From: CAVPGH01 sp046726955
GTDB lineage: Bacteria; Acidobacteriota; Vicinamibacteria; Fen-336
NCBI GenBank assembly: GCA_046726955.1
Contig: JBKPBQ010000612.1
Location: forward strand, 1-8,363
Length of the DNA stretch: 8,363 nucleotides
Direction: 5' to 3'
In this document: piece by piece, positions 6,420-8,363 of the stretch
Layout of the letters: every line of letters starts with the position of its first letter
Numbering within the stretch: the stretch's first letter is position 1
Made by a program: the position numbers and the translations under genes
The notes under the pieces: generated by a model
Told to the model about the DNA's origin: nothing
Databases searched by the model: none
Seen by the model: the letters and a program-made list of their open reading frames with translations, nothing else

Positions 6420-6461
6420 CCGTGCTCGTACCCGTGCTCGTACACGTAGTCGTACGCGTAC
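6420..6461. repeat. 12-bp tandem repeat, about 3.5 copies
   Basis: Two identical CCGTGCTCGTAC units (6420-6431 and 6432-6443) are followed by ACGTAGTCGTAC (6444-6455) and a half unit GCGTAC (6456-6461). A weaker related unit TCGTGGTCGCAC lies at 6402-6413. The end forms the perfect palindrome GTACGCGTAC (6452-6461). The array sits in the 139-bp gap just after the membrane-protein stop and before the secreted-protein gene. It is probably non-coding. Confidence 0.75.
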
Positions 6462-6476
6462 TTCAGCTACGACAGA

Positions 6477-7283
6477 CTACGCGACGAGGAGCTGCCGCTG
6501 GCCCTCGGTGCCGAGGGCGACCAGCAGGTACGCCAGCACGTAGGCCGCGTCCACCAGCGGCTCGAGCTGGTGCGCGTCCATGACCGCGAAGTACGCGTAG
6601 AGGATGTCGGCCGCGCAGAGGGCGATGAGCCCGGCGAGGAGCGCGGCCCAGGCCTGGAAGATGCTCCCCCCGCGGAACCGCGACGAGATCCGGAGCAGGA
6701 GCAGCACCGGGATCAGCAGGACGAAGTCGAGCGCGGGATAGCCGGCGGTGAGCAGCCGCTCGAGCAGCGGGCCGCCTCCCTGGAGGATCGGGCGGAGAAG
6801 GAGCACGCCCAGCACGGTAAACACGATGGCCAGGCCGATGGCGATCCCCGCGCGCTCGCTCGCGCTGCCCACCGGGTATCCGGAGTCCCGATAGGCGCGG
6901 ATGAGGCCGATGGTGGCCAGGACCAGGACCGGATAGGCGGCGAGGAAGAAGATGTCCCCGGGCGACGGATACGGGCTCTGGCCGGTCACGAGCTGGTAGG
7001 TGCTCAGCACCCCCTGGCCAAGCGCGAAGAGGAGCAGCCCGATGGCGAACTGCCTCCACGGGCGTCGCGCCGGGTTGTCGGCTTCGAGGCCGTTTGCGAT
7101 CCTCGCCGCCCCGCGCCAGGCCAGGAAGAGGAACAGCAGCTTGGTCACGGCGCCGAGGCGGAGGAGGACCGTGTCGGTGAAGACGTCGCGGTACACAGGG
7201 GCGAGCGCGGGAACGGTCTGCCCCGCGAAGATGGCGGCCACGACCACCCCGAAGACGACGAGCGCGAGCTGGCTTCGCGTCAC
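6477..7283 (-). CDS. Eight-helix membrane protein resembling an orphan sensor domain
   Basis: The 268-residue product starts at GTG 7283, overlapping the upstream stop as GTGA, with GGAGG 6 nt before it. Hydrophobic segments lie at about 5-24, 41-62, 77-98, 108-130, 145-167, 180-198, 208-234 and 242-258. The segments PYPSPGDIFFLAAYP (104-118), YPALDFVLLIPVLLL (182-196), ADILYAYFAVM (225-235) and EPLVDAAYVLAYLL (241-254) recall the 8-helix input modules found before GGDEF, EAL or histidine-kinase domains, with the pattern P-S-x-x-D-I-x-Y-L-x-x-Y-P. Here the gene stops directly after the last helix (GTEGQRQLLVA) with no catalytic domain. It may sense a signal through a partner, perhaps the small protein encoded just upstream. 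The membrane topology is firm; the family likeness is from memory of the pattern and is moderate. Confidence 0.85.
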   Translation of the reverse strand: MTRSQLALVVFGVVVAAIFAGQTVPALAPVYRDVFTDTVLLRLGAVTKLLFLFLAWRGAARIANGLEADNPARRPWRQFAIGLLLFALGQGVLSTYQLVTGQSPYPSPGDIFFLAAYPVLVLATIGLIRAYRDSGYPVGSASERAGIAIGLAIVFTVLGVLLLRPILQGGGPLLERLLTAGYPALDFVLLIPVLLLLRISSRFRGGSIFQAWAALLAGLIALCAADILYAYFAVMDAHQLEPLVDAAYVLAYLLVALGTEGQRQLLVA

Positions 7284-7531
7284 TTGGCACCTCCCGTATC
7301 GAGGGCCGTGCGCATCTCCTCGACGACGGCCTGGCTCTTCTGCCGTCCCACGAACACGGTCAGACCGGAGCCGAGCTTCGTGATGAGGGCTGCGATCTGC
7401 TCCTTGTCGAGAGTCGGGCCGGCGAGCCCGAGCTTCTGGCACTGGGCGCGCGCGGAGGCCTCCGCCATCGTCGCCCCCACGTAGGGCGAGAGGACGCGAG
7501 CGAGCTCGGCCAGCACCTCTTCGGTCTTCAA
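7280..7531 (-). CDS. Small soluble helical protein, unknown function
   Basis: The product has 83 residues from TTG 7531. GTG 7516 (residue 6) and a longer reading from TTG 7585 are alternatives. The longer reading adds ILRAPR-type sequence with no ribosome site and would include a possible -10 box, so I take 7531. The composition predicts about four short amphipathic helices: VLAELARVLSPYVG, MAEASARAQCQKLGL, KEQIAALITKLGSGL and KSQAVVEEMRTAL. There is one Cys (31), a conserved-looking VFVGRQKS segment (59-66), and no signal peptide or membrane helix. It is the first gene of a two-gene operon. Its stop overlaps the start of the eight-helix protein, suggesting equal dosage and perhaps direct contact. 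I do not recognise a family. Confidence 0.68.
   Translation of the reverse strand: MKTEEVLAELARVLSPYVGATMAEASARAQCQKLGLAGPTLDKEQIAALITKLGSGLTVFVGRQKSQAVVEEMRTALDTGGAK
7290..7294 (-). promoter_or_regulatory. Shine-Dalgarno site of the eight-helix membrane protein
   Basis: GGAGG on the minus strand is 6 nt before GTG 7283, inside the end of the small upstream gene. It excludes the longer frame reaching 7442, whose extra N-terminus is Arg-rich shadow sequence. Confidence 0.75.
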
Positions 7532-7547
7532 GGAACGAGGCGCGCGG

Positions 7548-7553
7548 AGGATA
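7548..7553 (-). promoter_or_regulatory. Possible extended -10 box of the two-gene membrane operon
   Basis: TATCCT preceded by TGC on the minus strand forms an extended -10 motif. There is no good -35 match. The start point would be near 7541, about 10 nt before TTG 7531, leaving almost no leader. Confidence 0.25.
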
Positions 7554-7609
7554 GCACGCCCGGTCGCCCCTTCAGCAAACAGCAAGAGCGGCGAGCGCAG
7601 CTCGATTCA

Positions 7610-7625
7610 TCCCCCGTTCGGGGGA
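7610..7625. repeat. Perfect G/C hairpin between divergent genes
   Basis: TCCCCCG (7610-7616) and CGGGGGA (7619-7625) are exact inverted copies around TT. The likely form is a 6-bp stem with a GTTC tetraloop. No T-tract follows on either strand, so it is unlikely to be a terminator. It may be an operator. Confidence 0.5.
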
Positions 7626-7656
7626 CAAGCTCGCGGCGGGGCGAGCGGGGGGTCTG

Positions 7657-7679
7657 GGGGGTGCGACCACAGCACCCCC
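7657..7679. repeat. Second G/C hairpin between divergent genes
   Basis: GGGGGTGC (7657-7664) and GCACCCCC (7672-7679) form a perfect 8-bp stem with the 7-base loop GACCACA. It lies 17 bp upstream of the -10 box of the rightmost gene, over the expected -35 region. It is placed to act as a repressor or activator site rather than a terminator. Confidence 0.5.
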
Positions 7680-7696
7680 AGCTCAACTCCGGTGCG

Positions 7697-7702
7697 TATA
7701 CT
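7697..7702 (+). promoter_or_regulatory. -10 box for a probable leaderless transcript
   Basis: TATACT matches 5 of 6 bases of the -10 consensus. Its last base is 7 nt before the A of ATG 7709, exactly where transcription would start. There is no recognisable -35 box; the spacing region is occupied by a hairpin. GGGAAG directly abuts the ATG and is too close to act as a ribosome site. Confidence 0.55.
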
Positions 7703-7708
7703 GGGAAG

Positions 7709-8314
7709 ATGAAGGTCGCGGTGTCGTTGGCGCTCCTCTTCCTCGGGCCCCAGGCCCCGCCAGCCGCGGAGGTCCGTCCCGCTCCGCCGCGAGCCGGGCT
7801 CTCCTGGGCCGAGGCGGACTCGCTCGCCCGCAAGATCCAGGAGGTCGAGGAGCTGCGGCGCACGGGCAAGCCCGTGCCTCGGCAGACGGTGCAGGTGACG
7901 GAAGCGCAGCTCAACTCGTACCTGAACCTGACGCTCGGGTCGCGGATGCTCAAGGGCGTCACCGACCTCGACGTGCACTTCGAGAGCGAGCGGCTGGCGG
8001 CGCGCGCGCTCGTGGACCTCCAGCGGCTACCCATCAAGGGATCGCTCGGCGTCTTCGGCGGACTCCTGGGAGGATCCGTGCCGGTGGAGCTGCGCGGCCG
8101 CCTGCGCAACAAGGACGGCCAGGGCACGATCGACGTCGAGGAGCTGCGCCTCTCCGGCTACTCCATGCCCCGGTCGATGCTCGCCCAGATCGTGAGCGCG
8201 TCCACCCGCACGTCGGAGAACCCCGCGGGGTTCGACATCAACGCGCCCTTCCGGCTGCCCTACGACGTGCGCAGCGTCCGCTTCGAGCCGGGCAAGGCGG
8301 TCGTCGAGTTCTGA
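7709..8314 (+). CDS. Secreted TULIP-like (DUF2993/DUF2140-type) lipid-binding-like protein
   Basis: The 201-residue product starts at ATG 7709. The N-terminus MKVAVSLALLFLGPQAPPAAE is a short signal peptide with a likely cut after Ala19 or Ala20. A Pro-rich spacer and a helix (SWAEADSLARKIQEVEELRR, 32-51) follow. The main domain then shows VTEAQLNSYLNLTL (63-76), alternating strands (LDVHFESERLAARALVDL), a Gly-rich turn (LGVFGGLLGGSVPVEL), LRNKDGQGTIDVEELRL, YSMPRSMLAQIV (151-162) and a final FRLPYDVRSVRFEPGKAVVEF (181-201). The order of an N-terminal 'EAQLN' helix, long strands, 'xxPxxxL' helix and a closing Pro-rich strand resembles LmeA/DUF2993 and YpmS/DUF2140 lipid-binding folds. This assignment is by pattern only. 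It is probably periplasmic or outer-envelope. It is divergent from the eight-helix operon. Confidence 0.85.
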   Translation: MKVAVSLALLFLGPQAPPAAEVRPAPPRAGLSWAEADSLARKIQEVEELRRTGKPVPRQTVQVTEAQLNSYLNLTLGSRMLKGVTDLDVHFESERLAARALVDLQRLPIKGSLGVFGGLLGGSVPVELRGRLRNKDGQGTIDVEELRLSGYSMPRSMLAQIVSASTRTSENPAGFDINAPFRLPYDVRSVRFEPGKAVVEF

Positions 8315-8329
8315 CCGGAAGCGCTCGCC

Positions 8330-8363
8330 GTGATTGCGAGCACCGCCTCGATCGTCCGCAGCG
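8330..8363 (+). other. Window-edge stretch, possible start of a further gene
   Basis: GTG 8330 opens a frame (MIASTASIVRS) to the right edge. It lies 15 bases after the previous stop and 8 bases after a weak GGAAG. The opposite strand is also open and reads LRTIEAVLAITASAS, which looks equally coding-like but would overlap the previous gene. The stretch is too short to decide. Confidence 0.2.

Noticed and set aside
6338..6445. N-terminal extension of the secreted four-cysteine protein through the tandem repeat (YEHGYEHG-type peptide)
   Set aside because: It would bury the signal peptide. A strong GGAGG 6 nt before ATG 6337 gives the start.
6570..7484. 304-residue plus-strand frame opposite the eight-helix membrane gene
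   Set aside because: Its composition is the antisense shadow of a hydrophobic protein (Glu/Asp/Gly/Arg-rich), with no recognisable domain or ribosome site.
7610..7679. The two G/C hairpins as intrinsic terminators or a CRISPR fragment
   Set aside because: No T-tract follows either stem, both flanking genes point away from the region, and the two elements share no repeat sequence.

Overview
The window is about 70% GC and densely coded. It carries no rRNA, tRNA, CRISPR array, insertion sequence or phage gene that I can recognise. The gene content suggests chromosomal DNA of a high-GC Gram-negative soil-type bacterium: a membrane-anchored peptidoglycan amidase, an actin-like ATPase, PilZ, TolB-like/TPR and secreted lipid-binding-type proteins. 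Acidobacteriota or Myxococcota would fit, but nothing here fixes the phylum.

Layout. (1) 1-2459, minus strand: a consensus-type promoter drives a membrane-anchored amidase-2/PGRP protein. It is coupled through its stop codon to an actin-fold ATPase that runs off the left edge. (2) 2469-2870, minus strand: a small four-helix membrane protein ends just before that promoter. (3) 2953-5808, plus strand: an overlapping three-gene operon encodes a PilZ protein, a tandem-GNAT acetyltransferase and an exported TolB-like/TPR protein. (4) 5837-6337, minus strand: a secreted four-cysteine protein of lectin-like or Lcl/DUF1566-like appearance. A 139-bp gap holding a 12-bp tandem repeat separates it from the next gene. 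(5) 6477-7531, minus strand: a two-gene operon encodes a small soluble helical protein and an 8-helix membrane protein. The latter resembles the sensor half of GGDEF or histidine-kinase proteins but has no output domain. (6) 7532-7708: the longest intergenic stretch (177 bp), G-rich, with two strong hairpins between divergent genes. (7) 7709-8314, plus strand: a secreted protein resembling TULIP-type lipid-binding proteins (DUF2993/DUF2140-like), apparently read from a leaderless transcript.

How the genes may work together. The amidase/actin pair suggests wall cutting or sensing linked to a cytoskeletal filament. The PilZ-GNAT-TPR operon and the orphan sensor-like membrane protein suggest signalling and envelope functions. 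No complete known pathway is present, so these links are inferred from gene order and coupling only. Several first-in-operon genes lack a Shine-Dalgarno sequence and sit almost directly behind a -10 box. Downstream or strongly expressed genes carry clear GGAGG sites. No stretch longer than 300 bases is gene-free.
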